NCBI GenBank assembly: GCA_030180135.1
Contig: CM058230.1
Location: 104,585,503-104,649,502 of the forward strand
DNA from: Orychophragmus violaceus
Lineage: Eukaryota > Streptophyta > Magnoliopsida > Brassicales > Brassicaceae
DNA length: 64,000 nt
Reading direction: 5' to 3'
Numbering within the stretch: position 1 is the stretch's first letter; each line of letters starts with the position of its first letter. The notes under the pieces were generated by a model that saw only the letters and a program-made list of their open reading frames with translations, made no database searches and was not told the DNA's origin. Positions 1-12,570 of the stretch are shown here, piece after piece. Position numbers and translations under genes: made by a program.

Positions 1-564
1 CCTTCCCACGGTGCATAGACAGGTTTTTCGGGTCATTTGTTTTCCACCAATTTCTTCACCAGACCTCTTTTATATCCCATTTTAAGGGTTTTGGTCGTGA
101 TAGTTTCAAAAAAACTCGATCCAATTCTTCCCGGGTCATGGAAACTTGCATTTTGGCCTTAGAATCCTTCCCGTTGGTTCATCTGGTCAGGATAATCCAT
201 CCCGTCAATCAGTATGGCCGAGATAGTCCTTCCCGTCATTTCGTTTCCATCCCATCAGTCATTCTGTCCGCGAGATAGTCCTTCCCATCAGTTCGTTTCC
301 ATCCCGTTAGTCAGTATGGCCGAGATAGTCCTTCACGTCATTGCGTTTCCATCCCGTCAGTCATTCTGTCCGCAAGAATGCTAGTCCTTTGTTGTTTTGG
401 CCGAGGGATTCCACACCTTAAGTCATTTAGGGTGGTTTTTGGCCTTAGGATCCTTCCCGGCGGTTCATCCGGTCATGATAATCCAGCCCGTCAGTCAGTA
501 TGGCCGAGATATTCCTTCCCGTCAGTCCATTAGGGGTTTTTGGCCTTAGGATCCTTCTCCTGGT

Positions 565-588
565 GGATAGGATCAGTTTATCCTATCC
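565..588 (+). other. Satellite dyad GGATAGGAT/ATCCTATCC (example)
   Basis: GGATAGGAT-CAGTTT-ATCCTATCC is a 9 bp perfect stem with a 6 nt loop, in the submodule after CCGGTGG. Most modules keep it exactly or with one mismatch (GGATAGAAT). Confidence 0.8.
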
Positions 589-2367
589 CGTCATTGTTTT
601 TTCCACCAATTTCTTCACCAGACCTCTTTGTTATCCATTTGAGAGGTTTGGGTCTTGATAGTTTCAAAAAAACTCGAGTCAATTTTTTCGGGTCATGGAA
701 CCTTGGTTCTCGATGCGCTATAACCTTCCCACGGTGTATAGACGGGTTTTTCGGGTCATTTGTTTTCCTCCAATTTCTTCACCAGACCTCTTTTATATCC
801 CATTTTAAGGGTTTTGGTCATGATAGTTTCAAAAAAACTCGATCCAATTCTTCCTGGGTCATGAAAACTTGCATTTTGGCCTTAGAAGCCTTCCCGGCGG
901 TGCATCTGGTCAAGATAGTCCATCACGTCAGTTAGTATGGCCGAGATAGTCCTTCCCGTCAGTTCGTTTCCATCCCGTCAGTCATTCTGGCCGCGAGTAT
1001 GCTAGTCCTTTGTTTTTTTGGTCGAGGGATTCCACACCTTACGTCATTTAGGGTGGTTTTTTGGCCTTAGAATCCTTCCTGGCGGTTCATCCGGTCATGA
1101 TAATCCATCCCGTCAATCAGTATGGCCGAGATATTCCTTCCTGTCAGTCCTTTAGCAGGTTTTGGCCTTAGGATCCTTCCCCTGGTGGATAGGATCAGTT
1201 TATCCTATCCCGTCATTGTTTTTTCCACCAATTTCTTCACCAGACCTCTTTGTTATCCATTTGAGAGGTTTGGGTCTTGATAGTTTCAAAAAAACTCGAG
1301 TCAATTTTTTCGGGTCATGGAACCTTGGTTCTCGATACGCTATAACCTTCCCACGGTGTATAGACGGGTTTTTCGGGTCATTTGTTTTCCTCCAATTTCT
1401 TCACTAGACCTCTTTTATATCCCATTTTAAGGGTTTTGTTCATGATAGTTTCAAAAAAACTCGATCCAATTCTTCCTGGGTCATGGAAACTTGCATTTTG
1501 GCCTTAGAAGCCTTCCCGTCATTTCGTTTCCATCCCGTCAGTCTTTCTGTCCGCAAGAATGCTAGTCCTTTGTTGTTTTGGCCGAGGGATTCCACACCTT
1601 ACGTCATTTAGGGTGGTTTTTGGCCTTAGGATCCTTCCTGGCGGTTCATCCGGTCATGATAATCCATCCCGTCAATCAGTATGGCCGAGATATTCCTTCC
1701 CGTCAGTCCATTAGGAGGTTTTGGCCTTAGGATCCTTCCTCCGGTGGATAGGATCAGTTTATCCTATCCCGTCATTGTTTTTTCCACCAATTTCTTCACC
1801 AGACCTCTTTTATATCCAATTTTAAGGGTTTTGGTCGTGATAGTTTCAAAAAATCTCGATCCAATTCTTCCTGGGTCATGGAAACTTGCATTTTGGCCTT
1901 AGAATCTTTCCCGGCGGTGCATCTGGTCAGGATAATCCATCACGTCAGTCAGTATGGCTGAGATAGTCCTTCCCATCATTGCGTTTCCATCCCGTCAGTC
2001 ATTCTGTCCGCGAGAATGCTAGTCCTTTGTTTTTTTGGTCGAGGGATTCCACACCTTACGTCATTTAGGGTGGTTTTTTGGCCTTAGGATCCTTCCCGGC
2101 GGTATATCCGGTCATGATAATCCATCCCCTCAGTCAGTATGGCCGAGATAGTCCTTCCCGTCAGTTCGTTTCCATCACGTCAGTCAGTATGGCCGAGATA
2201 GTCCTTCCCGTCATTGTGTTTCCATCCCGTCAGTCATTCTGTCCGCGAGTATGCTAGTCCTTTGTTTTTTTGGCCGAGGGATTCCACACCTTACGTCATT
2301 AGGGTGGTTTTTGGTCTTCGGATCCTTCCCGTCGGTTCATCCGGTCAGGATAATCCATCCCGTTAGT

Positions 2368-2467
2368 CAGTATGGCCGAGATAGTCCTTCCCGTCAGTTC
2401 GTTTCCATCCCGTTAGTCAGTATGGCCGAGATAGTCCTTCCCGTCATTCCATTAGGGGGTTTTTGCC
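2368..2467 (+). repeat. 50 bp subrepeat of the satellite
   Basis: CAGTATGGCCGAGATAGTCC begins at 2368 and again at 2418. The 50 bp unit ends in CATCCCGTTAGT. Similar 50 bp steps occur in many modules and explain part of the module length variation. Confidence 0.75.
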
Positions 2468-3055
2468 TTAGAATCCTTCCCGACGGTGCATCTGGTCAGG
2501 ATAATCCATCACGTCAGTCAGTATGGCCGAGATAGTCCTTCCCGTCATTTCGTTTCCATCCCATCAGTCATTCTGTCCGCGAGAATGCTAGTCTTTTTTT
2601 ATTTTGGCCGAGGGATTCCACACCTTACGTCATTAGGGTGGTTTTTGGTCTTAGGATCCTTCCCGTCGGTGCATCCGGTCAGGATAATCCATCCCGTCAG
2701 TCAGTATGGCCGAGATAGTCCTTCCCGTCAGTTCGTTTCCATCCCGTTAGTCAGTATGGCCGAGATAGTCCTTCACGTCAGTTTGTTTCCATCCCGTCAG
2801 TCATTCTGGCCGAGAGAATGCTAGTCCTTTGTTTTTTTGGCCGAGGGATTCCACACCTTACGTCATTTAGGGTGGTTTTTTGGCCTTAGGATCCTTCCCC
2901 CGGTGGATAGGATCAGTTTATCCTATCCCGTCATTGCTTTTTCCCATAATTTCTGCACCAGACCTCTTTGTTATTCATTTGATAGGTTTGGGTCTGATAG
3001 TTTCAAAAAAACTCGAGTCAATTTTTTCGGGTCATGGAACCTTGGTTCTCGGTAG

Positions 3056-6000
3056 GCAAGTTTCCATGACCCGGGAAGAATTGGATCGAGTTTTTTTGAA
3101 ACTATCACGACCAAAACCCTTAAAATGGGATATAAAAGAGGTCTGGTGAAGAAATTGGTGGAAAACAAATGACCCGAAAAACCCGTCTATCTCGTGGGAA
3201 GGTTATAGCCTATCGAGAACCAAGGTTCCATGACCCGAAAATAATTGAGTCGAGTTTTTTTGAAACTATCAAGACCCAAACCTCTCAAATGGATAACAAA
3301 GAGGTCTGGTGAAGAAATTGGTGGAAAAACAATGACGGGATAGGATAAACTGATCCTATCCACTGGGAGAAGGATCCTAAGGCCAAAAACCCCTAATGGA
3401 CTGACGGGAAGGAATATCTCGGCCATACTGACTGACGGGCTGGATTATCATGACCGGATAAACCGCCGGGAAGGATCCTAAGGCCAAAAACCACCCTAAA
3501 TGACGTAAGGTGTGGAATCCCTCGGCCAAAACAACAAAGGACTAGCATTCTCGCGGCCAGAATGACTGACGGGGTGGATAAACTGATCCTATCCACCGGG
3601 GGAAGGATCCTAAGGCCAAAACCCCCCTATTGGACTGACGGGAAGGACTATCTCGGCCATACTGACTGACGGGATCTCGGCCATACTGACTGACGGGCTG
3701 GATTATCATGACCGGATGAACTACCGGGAAGGATCCTAAGGCCAAAAACCACCCTAAATGACATAAGGTGTGGAATCCCTCGGCCAAAACAACAAAGGAC
3801 TAGCATACTCGCGGACAGAATGACTGACGGGATGGAAACACAATGACGGGAAGGACTATCTCGGCCATACTGACTGACGGGATGGATTATCCTGACCGGA
3901 TGAACCGACGAGAAGGATCCGAAGACCAAAAACCACCTTAATGATGTAAGGTGTGGAATCCCTCGGCCAAAACAACAAAGGACTAGCATTCTCGCAGCGA
4001 TCCGAAGACCAAAAACCACCCTAATGACGTAAGGTGTGGAATCCCTCGGCCAAAATAAAAAAAGACTAGCATTCTCGCGGACAGAATGACTGATGGGATG
4101 GAAACGAAATGACGGGAAGAACTATCTCGGCCATACTGACTGACGGGCTGGATTATCATGACCGGATGAACCGCCGGGAAAGATCCTAAGGCCAAAAAAC
4201 CACCCTAAATGACGTAAGGTGTGGAATCCCTCGGGCAAAACAAAAAAGACTAGCATTCTCGCGGACAGAATGACTGACGGGATGGAAACGAAATGACGGG
4301 AAGGACTATCTCGGCGATACTGACTAACGAGATGGAAACGAACTGACGGGAAGGACTATCTCGGCCATACTGACTGACGGGATGGATTATCCTGGCCGGA
4401 TGAACCGACGGGAAGGATCCGAAGACCAAAAACCACCCTAATGACGTAAGGTGTGGAATCCCTGGGGCAAAACTACCAAGGACTAGCGTTCTCGCAGCCA
4501 TAACCACTGACTGGATGGAAACGAACTGGAGGGAAAAACTATCTCGGCCATACTGACTGACGGGATGGATTATCCTGACCGGATGCACCGACGGGAAGGA
4601 TCCTAAGTCCAAAAACCACCCAAAATGACGTAAGGTGTGGAATCCCTCGGGCAAAACAAAAAAGACTAGCATTCTCGCTGACAGAATGACTGACAGGATG
4701 GAAACGAACTGACGGGAAGGACTATCTCGGCCATACTGACTAACGGGATGGAAACGAACTGACGGGAAGGACTATCTCGGCCATACTGACTGACGGGATG
4801 GATTATCCTGACCGGATGAACCGACGGGAAGGATCCGATGACCAAAAACCACCCTAATGACGTAAGGTGTGGAATCCCTGGGGCAAAACTACCAAGGACT
4901 AGCATTCTCGCAGCCAGAACCACTGACTGGATGGAAACGAACTGACGAGAAAAACTATCTCGGCCATACTGACTGACGGGATGGATTATCCTGACCGGAT
5001 GCACCGACGGGAAGGATCCTAAGTCCAAAAACCACCCAAAATGACGTAAGGTGTGGAATCCCTCGGGCAAAACAAAAAAGACTAGCATTCTCGCGGACAG
5101 AATGACTGACGGGATGGAAACGAAATGACGGGAAGGACTATCTCGGCCATACTGACTGACGTGATGGATTATCCTGACCAGATGCACCGCCGAGAAGGAT
5201 CCTAAGGCCAAAACCCTCCTAATGGACTGACAGGAAGGAATATCTCGGCCATACTGACTGAGAGGATGGATTATCATGACCGGATGAACCGCCGGGAAGG
5301 ATCCTTAGGCCAAAAACCAACCTAAATGACGTAAAGTGTGGAATCCCTCAGCCAAAACAACAAAGGACTAGCATGCTCGCGGCCAGAATGACTGACGGGA
5401 TGGAAACGAACTGACGGGAAGGACTATCTCGGCCATACTGACTGACGGGATGGAAACAAAATGACGGGAAGGACTATCTCGGCCATACTGACTGACGGGA
5501 TGGATTATCCTGACCGGATGCACCGACGGGAAGGATCCAAAGACCAAAAACCACCCAAATGGACGTAAGGTGTGGAATCCCTGGGGCAAAACTACCAAGG
5601 ACTAGCGTTCTCGCAGCCAGAACAACTGACTGGATGGAAACGAACTGACGGGAAGGAATATCTCGGACATACTGATTGACGGGATGGATTATCATGACCG
5701 GATGAACCGCCAGGAAGGATCCTAAGGCCAAAAAACCACCCTAAATGACGTAAGGTGTGGAATCCCTCGGCCAAAACAACAAAGGACTAGCATTCTCGCG
5801 GCCAGAATGACTGACGGGATGGAAATGAACTGACGGGAAGGACTATCTCGGGCATAATGACTGACGGGATGAATTATCCTGACCGGATGCACCGCCGGGA
5901 AGGATCCTAAGTCCAAAAACCACCCAAATGACGTAAGGTGTGGAATCCCTCGGCCAAAACAACAAAGGACTAGTATTCTCGCGGACAGAATAACTGACGG

Positions 6001-6176
6001 GATGGAAACGAAATGACGGGAAGGACTATCTCGACCATACTAACTGACGTGATGGACTATCTTGACCAGATGCACCGCCGGGAAGGCTTCTAAAGCCAAA
6101 ATGCAAGTTTCCATGACCCGGGAAGAATTGGATCGAGTTTTTTTTAAACTATCACGACCAAAACCCTTAAAATGGG
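3056..6176 (-). repeat. Satellite array, inverted block
   Basis: The same satellite modules appear as the reverse complement (for example AAGTTTCCATGACCCGGG at the start and TGACGGGATGGAAACGAA throughout). The block starts where the + unit breaks after GGTTCTCGGTAGGC, and ends at 6176, where CTTAAAATGGG is followed by + sense TCCCACGGTGCATAG. The first 500 bp or so are repeated near 10510-11014, at an offset of about 7454 bp. No gene is seen. Confidence 0.9.
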
Positions 6177-7325
6177 TCCCACGGTGCATAGACGGGTTTT
6201 TTGGGTCATTTGTTTTCCACCAATTTCTTCACCAGACCTCTTTTATATCCCATTTTGAGGGTTTTGGTCATGATAGTTTCAAAAAAACTCGATCCAATTC
6301 TTCCTGGGTCATGGAAACTTGCATTTTGGCCTTAGAATCCTTCTCGGCGGTGCATCTGGTCAGGATAATCCATCACGCCAGTCAGTATGGCCGAGATAGT
6401 CCTTCCCGTCATTTCGTTTCCATCCCATCAGTCATTCTGTCCGCGAGAATGCTAGTCTTTTTTATTTTGGCCGAGGGATTCCACACCTTACGTCATTAGG
6501 GTGGTTTTGGACTTAGGATCCTTCCCGGCGGTGCATCCGGTCAGGATAATCCATCCCGTCAGTCATTATGGCCGAGACAGTTTTTCCCGTCAGTTCGTTT
6601 CCATCCAGTTAGTGGTTCTGGCTGCGAGAACGCTAGTCCTTGGTAGTTTTGCCCCAGGGATTCCACACCTTACGTCCATTTGGGTGGTTTTTGGTCTTAG
6701 GATCCTTCCCGTCGGTGCATCCGGTCAGGATAATCGATCCCGTCAGTCAGTATGGCCGAGATAGTCCTTCCCGTTAGTTCGTTTCCATCCCGTTAGTCAG
6801 TATGGCCGAGATAGTCTTTCACGTCAGTTCGTTTCCATCCCGTCAGTCATTCTGGCCGCGAGAATGCTAGTCCTTTGTTTTTTTGGCCGAGGGATTCCAC
6901 ACCTTACGTCATTTAGGGTGGTTTTTGGCCTTAGGATCCTTCCCGGCGGTTCATCCGGTCATGATAATCCATCCCGTCAGTCAGTATGGCTGAGATATTC
7001 CTTCCCGTCAGTCCATTAGGGGGTTTTGGCCTTAGGATCCTTCTCCCGGTGGATATGATCAGTTTATCCTATCCCGTCATTGTTTTTTCCACCAATTTCT
7101 TCACCAGACCTCTTTGTTATCCATTTGAGAGGTTTGGGTCTTGATAGTTTCAAAAAAACTCGAGTCAATTTTTTTCGGGTCATGGAACCTTGGTTCTCGG
7201 TAGGCTATAACCTTCCCACGGTGTATAGACGGGTTTTTCGGGTCATTTGTTTTCCACCAATTTCTTCACCAGACCTCTTTTATATCCCATTTTAAGGGTT
7301 TTGGTCGTGATAGTTTCAAAAAATC
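6177..7325 (+). repeat. Satellite island in + orientation (first copy)
   Basis: These 1149 bp of + oriented satellite lie inside the inverted domain. They begin TCCCACGGTGCATAGACGGG and end in TAGTTTCAAAAAAT just before a new inverted stretch. The island recurs at 8855-10003 with the same ends, exactly 2678 bp further on, so both strand switches were copied together. Confidence 0.88.
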
Positions 7326-8854
7326 TGACGGGCTGGATTATCATGACCGGATGAACCACCGGGAAGGTTCCCTGGGGCAAAACTACCAAGGACTAGCGTT
7401 CTCGCAGCCAGAACCACTGACTGGATGGAAACGAACTGACGGGAAGGACTATCTCGGCCATACTGACTGACGGGCTGGATTATCATGACCGGATGAACCG
7501 CCGGGAAGGATTATAAGACCAAAAACCACCCAAATGGACGTAAGGTGTGGAATCCCTGGGGCAAAACTACCAAGGACTAGCGTTCTCGCAGCCAGAACCA
7601 CTGACTGGATGGAAACGAACTGACGAGAAAAACTATCTCGGCCATACTGACTGACGGGATGGATTATCCTGACCGGATGCACCGACGGGAAGGATCCTAA
7701 GTCCAAAAACCACCCAAAATGACGTAAGGTGTGGAATCCCTCGGGCAAAACAAAAAAGACTAGCATTCTCGCGGACAGAATGACTGACGGGATGGAAACG
7801 AAATGACGGGAAGGACTATCTCGGCCATACTGACTGACGTAATGGATTATCCTGACCAGATGCACCGCCGAGAAGGATCCTAAGGCCAAAACCCTCCTAA
7901 TGGACTGACAGGAAGGAATATCTCGGCCATACTGACTGAGAGGATGGATTATCATGACCGGATGAACCGCCGGGAAGGATCCTTAGGCCAAAAACCAACC
8001 TAAATGACGTAAAGTGTGGAATCCCTCAGCCAAAACAACAAAGGACTAGCATGCTCGCGGCCAGAATGACTGACGGGATGGAAACGAACTGACGGGAAGG
8101 ACTATCTCGGCCATACTGACTGACGGGATGGAAACAAAATGACGGGAAGGACTATCTCGGCCATACTGACTGACGGGATGGATTATCCTGACCGGATGCA
8201 CCGACGGGAAGGATCCAAAGACCAAAAACCACCCAAATGGACGTAAGGTGTCGAATCCCTGGGGCAAAACTACCAAGGACTAGCGTTCTCGCAGCCAGAA
8301 CAACTGACTGGATGGAAACGAACTGACGGGAAGGAATATCTCGGACATACTGATTGACGGGATGGATTATCATGACCGGATGAACCGCCAGGAAGGATCC
8401 TAAGGCCAAAAAACCACCCTAAATGACGTAAGGTGTGGAATCCCTCGGCCAAAACAACAAAGGACTAGCATTCTCGCGGCCAGAATGACTGACGGGATGG
8501 AAATGAACTGACGGGAAGGACTATCTCGGGCATAATGACTGACGGGATGAATTATCCTGACCGGATGCACCGCCGGGAAGGATCCTAAGTCCAAAAACCA
8601 CCCAAATGACGTAAGGTGTGGAATCCCTCGGCCAAAACAACAAAGGACTAGTATTCTCGCGGACAGAATAACTGACGGGATGGAAACGAAATGACGGGAA
8701 GGACTATCTCGACCATACTAACTGACGTGATGGACTATCTTGACCAGATGCACCGCTGGGAAGGCTTCTAAAGCCAAAATGCAAGTTTCCATGACCCGGG
8801 AAGAATTGGATCGAGTTTTTTTTAAACTATCACGACCAAAACCCTTAAAATGGG
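7326..8854 (-). repeat. Satellite, inverted block of 2678 bp unit
   Basis: This is reverse-complement satellite starting CTGACGGGCTGGATTATCATG. With 8855-10003 it makes a 2678 bp unit having one inverted and one direct half. It matches about 4900-6176 at an offset of 2678 bp with only a few substitutions seen by eye, for example C/T at 6078 against 8756. Confidence 0.88.
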
Positions 8855-10003
8855 TCCCACGGTGCATAGACGGGTTTTTTGGGTCATTTGTTTTCCACCA
8901 ATTTCTTCACCAGACCTCTTTTATATCCCATTTTGAGGGTTTTGGTCATGATAGTTTCAAAAAAACTCGATCCAATTCTTCCTGGGTCATGGAAACTTGC
9001 ATTTTGGCCTTAGAATCCTTCTCGGCGGTGCATCTGGTCAGGATAATCCATCACGCCAGTCAGTATGGCCGAGATAGTCCTTCCCGTCATTTCGTTTCCA
9101 TCCCATCAGTCATTCTGTCCGCGAGAATGCTAGTCTTTTTTATTTTGGCCGAGGGATTCCACACCTTACGTCATTAGGGTGGTTTTGGACTTAGGATCCT
9201 TCCCGGCGGTGCATCCGGTCAGGATAATCCATCCCGTCAGTCATTATGGCCGAGACAGTTTTTCCCGTCAGTTCGTTTCCATCCAGTTAGTGGTTCTGGC
9301 TGCGAGAACGCTAGTCCTTGGTAGTTTTGCCCCAGGGATTCCACACCTTACGTCCATTTGGGTGGTTTTTGGTCTTAGGATCCTTCCCGTCGGTGCATCC
9401 GGTCAGGATAATCGATCCCGTCAGTCAGTATGGCCGAGATAGTCCTTCCCGTCAGTTCGTTTCCATCCCGTTAGTCAGTATGGCCGAGATAGTCTTTCAC
9501 GTCAGTTCGTTTCCATCCCGTCAGTCATTCTGGCCGCGAGAATGCTAGTCCTTTGTTTTTTTGGCCGAGGGATTCCACACCTTACGTCATTTAGGGTGGT
9601 TTTTGGCCTTAGGATCCTTCCCGGCGGTTCATCCGGTCATGATAATCCATCCCGTCAGTCAGTATGGCTGAGATATTCCTTCCCGTCAGTCCATTAGGGG
9701 GTTTTGGCCTTAGGATCCTTCTCCCGGTGGATATGATCAGTTTATCCTATCCCGTCATTGTTTTTTCCACCAATTTCTTCACCAGACCTCTTTGTTATCC
9801 ATTTGAGAGGTTTGGGTCTTGATAGTTTCAAAAAAACTCGAGTCAATTTTTTTCGGGTCATGGAACCTTGGTTCTCGGTAGGCTATAACCTTCCCACGGT
9901 GTATAGACGGGTTTTTCGGGTCATTTGTTTTCCACCAATTTCTTCACCAGACCTCTTTTATATCCCATTTTAAGGGTTTTGGTCGTGATAGTTTCAAAAA
10001 ATC
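8855..10003 (+). repeat. Satellite island in + orientation (second copy)
   Basis: This is the second copy of the 1149 bp + island, with the same ends as 6177-7325 and near identity. One visible difference is CGTCAGTTCG here against CGTTAGTTCG in the first copy. Confidence 0.88.
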
Positions 10004-12570
10004 TGACGGGCTGGATTATCATGACCGGATGAACCACCGGGAAGGTTCCCTGGGGCAAAACTACCAAGGACTAGCGTTCTCGCAGCCAGAACCACTGACT
10101 GGATGGAAACGAACTGACGGGAAGGACTATCTCGGCCATACTGACTGACGGGCTGGATTATCATGACCGGATGAACCGCCGGGAAGGATTATAAGACCAA
10201 AAACCACCCAAATGGACGTAAGGTGTGGAATCCCTGGGGCAAAACTACCAAGGACTAGCGTTCTCGCAGCCAGAACCACTGACTGGATGGAAACGAACTG
10301 ACGGGAAAAACTGTCTCGGCCATAATGACTGACGGGATGGATTATCCTGACCGGATGCACCGCCGGGAAGGATCCTAAGTCCAAAAACCACCCAAAATGA
10401 CGTAAGGTGTGGAATCCATCAGCCAAAACAACAAAGGACTAGCATGCTCGCGGACAGAATGACTGACGGGATGGACACGAAATGACGGGAAGGATTCTAA
10501 GGCCAAAATGCAAGTTTCCATGACCCGGGAAGAATTGGATCGAGTTTTTTTGAAACTATCACAACCAAAACCCTTAAAATGGGATATAAAAGAGGTCTGG
10601 TGAAGAAATTGGTGGAAAACAAATGACCCGAAAAACCCGTCTATCCCGTGGGAAGGTTATAGCCTATCGAGAACCAAGGTTCCATGACCTGAAAATAATT
10701 GAGTCGAGTTTTTTTGAAACTATCAAGACCCAAACCTCTCAAATAGATAACAACGAGGTCTGGTGAAAAATTGGTGGAAAAAACAATGACGGGATAGGAT
10801 AAACTGATCCTATCCACCGGGAGAAGGATCCTAAGGCCAAAAACCCCTAATGGACTGACGGGAAGGAATATCTCGGCCATACTGACTGACGGGCTGGATT
10901 ATCATGACCGGATAAACCGCCGGGAAGGATCCTAAGGCCAAAAACCACCCTAAATGACGTAAGGTGTGGAATCCCTCGGCCAAAACAACAAAGGACTAGC
11001 ATTCTCGCGGCCAGAATGACTGACGGGATGGAAACGAACTGACGTGAAGGACTATCTCGGCCATACTGACTAACGGGATGGAAACGGACTGACGGGACGG
11101 ACTATCTCGGCCATACTGACTGACGGGATGGATTATCCTGACCGGATGAACAGCCAGGAAGGATCCTAAGGCCAAAAAACCACCCTAAATGACGTAAGGT
11201 GTGGAATCCCTCGACCAAAAAAACAAAGGACTAGCATACTCGCGGACAGAATGACTGACGGGATGGAAACGCAATGACGGCAAGGATTATCTCGGCCATA
11301 CTGACTAACGGGATGGAAACGAAATGACGGGAAGGACTATCTCGGTAATACAGACTGACGGGATGGAAACAAACTGACGGGAAGGACTATCTCGGCCATA
11401 CTGACTGACGGGATGGAAATAAAATTACGGGAAGGACTATCTCGGCCATACTGACTGACGGGATGGATTATCCTGAAAGGATGCACCGACGGGAAGGATC
11501 CGAAGACCAAAAACCACCCTAATGACGTAAGGTGTGGAATCCCTCGACCAAAAAAACAAAGGACTAGCATACTCGCGGACAGAATGACTGACGGGGTGGA
11601 TAAACTGATCCTATCCACCGGGGGAAGGATCCTAAGGCCAAAACCCCCCTAATGGACTGACGGGAAGGACTATCTCGGCCATACTGACTGACGGGATCTC
11701 GGCCATACTGACTGACGGGCTGGATTATGATGACCGGATGAACCACCGGGAAGGATCCTAAGGCCAAAAAACCACCCTAAATGACATAAGGTGTGGAATC
11801 CCTCGGCCAAAACAACAAAGGACTAGCATACTCGCGGACAGAATGACTGATGGGATGGAAACGAAATGACGGGAAGGACTATCTCGGCCATACTGACTGA
11901 CGGGCTGGATTATCATGACCGGATGAACCGCCGGGAAAGATCCTAAGGCCAAAAAACCACCCTAAATGACGTAAGGTGTGGAATCCCTCGGGCAAAACAA
12001 AAAAGACTAGCATTCTCGCGGACAGAATGACTGACGGGATGGAAACGAAATGACGGGAAGAACTATCTCGGCCATACTGACTAACGGGATGGAAACGAAC
12101 TGACGGGAAGGACTATCTCGGCCATACTGACTGACGGGATGGATTATCCTGGCCGGATGAACCGACGGGAAGGATCCGAAGACCAAAAACCACCCTAATG
12201 ACGTAAGGTGTGGAATCCCTGGGGCAAAACTACCAAGGACTAGCGTTCTCGCAGCCAGAACCACTAACTGGATGGAAACGAACTGACGGGAAGGAATATC
12301 TCGGCCATACTGATTGGTGGGATGGATTATCATGACCGGATCAACCGCCAGGAAGGATCCTAAGGCCAAAAAACCACCCTAAATGACGTAAGGTGTGGAA
12401 TCCCTCGGCCAAAACAACAAAGGACTAGCATACTCGCGGCCAGAATGACTGGAGGGATGAAACGCACTGACGGGAAGGACTATCTCGGCCATACTGACTG
12501 ACGTGATGGATTATCCTGACCAGTTGCACCGCCGAGAAGGATTCTAAGGCCAAAATGCAAGTTTCCATGA
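10004..12570 (-). repeat. Satellite array, inverted block
   Basis: This reverse-complement satellite begins with a partial third copy of the 2678 bp unit (to about 10470). From about 10510 it repeats the segment at 3056-3560 (offset about 7454 bp) and then diverges through insertions and deletions. It ends at a strand switch inside GTTTCCATGATGTCAGTATG near 12570. No gene is seen. Confidence 0.88.

Larger units (their letters stand above)
1..3055 (+). repeat. Satellite array, + oriented block
   Basis: This is tandem satellite DNA read in the + sense. The landmark ATGGAAACTTGCATTTTGG recurs near 138, 861 (one base changed), 1483 and 1878, giving spacings of about 723, 622 and 395 bp. Each module alternates a T-rich part (TTTTCCACCAATTTCTTCACC) with a part rich in CCCGTCAGTCAGTATGGCCG. 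Submodules meet at the joint GGCCTTAGGATCCTTCCC. Short open frames exist but have no gene-like property and recur with the satellite. The block ends at an abrupt strand switch at about 3055. I do not recognise a named satellite family. Confidence 0.93.
4900..10003. repeat. Tandem segmental duplication, period 2678 bp
   Basis: Sequence from about 4900 to 7325 is repeated at about 7578 to 10003, with every landmark offset by 2678 bp (for example 5722 to 8400, 6062 to 8740 and 7080 to 9758). A third partial copy begins at 10004. The left limit is approximate, because homology fades into ordinary satellite similarity upstream of about 4880. Confidence 0.85.

Noticed and set aside
2368..2467. CRISPR-like array of short direct repeats
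   Set aside because: The spacers are themselves repeats, the array is plant satellite DNA and there are no cas genes.
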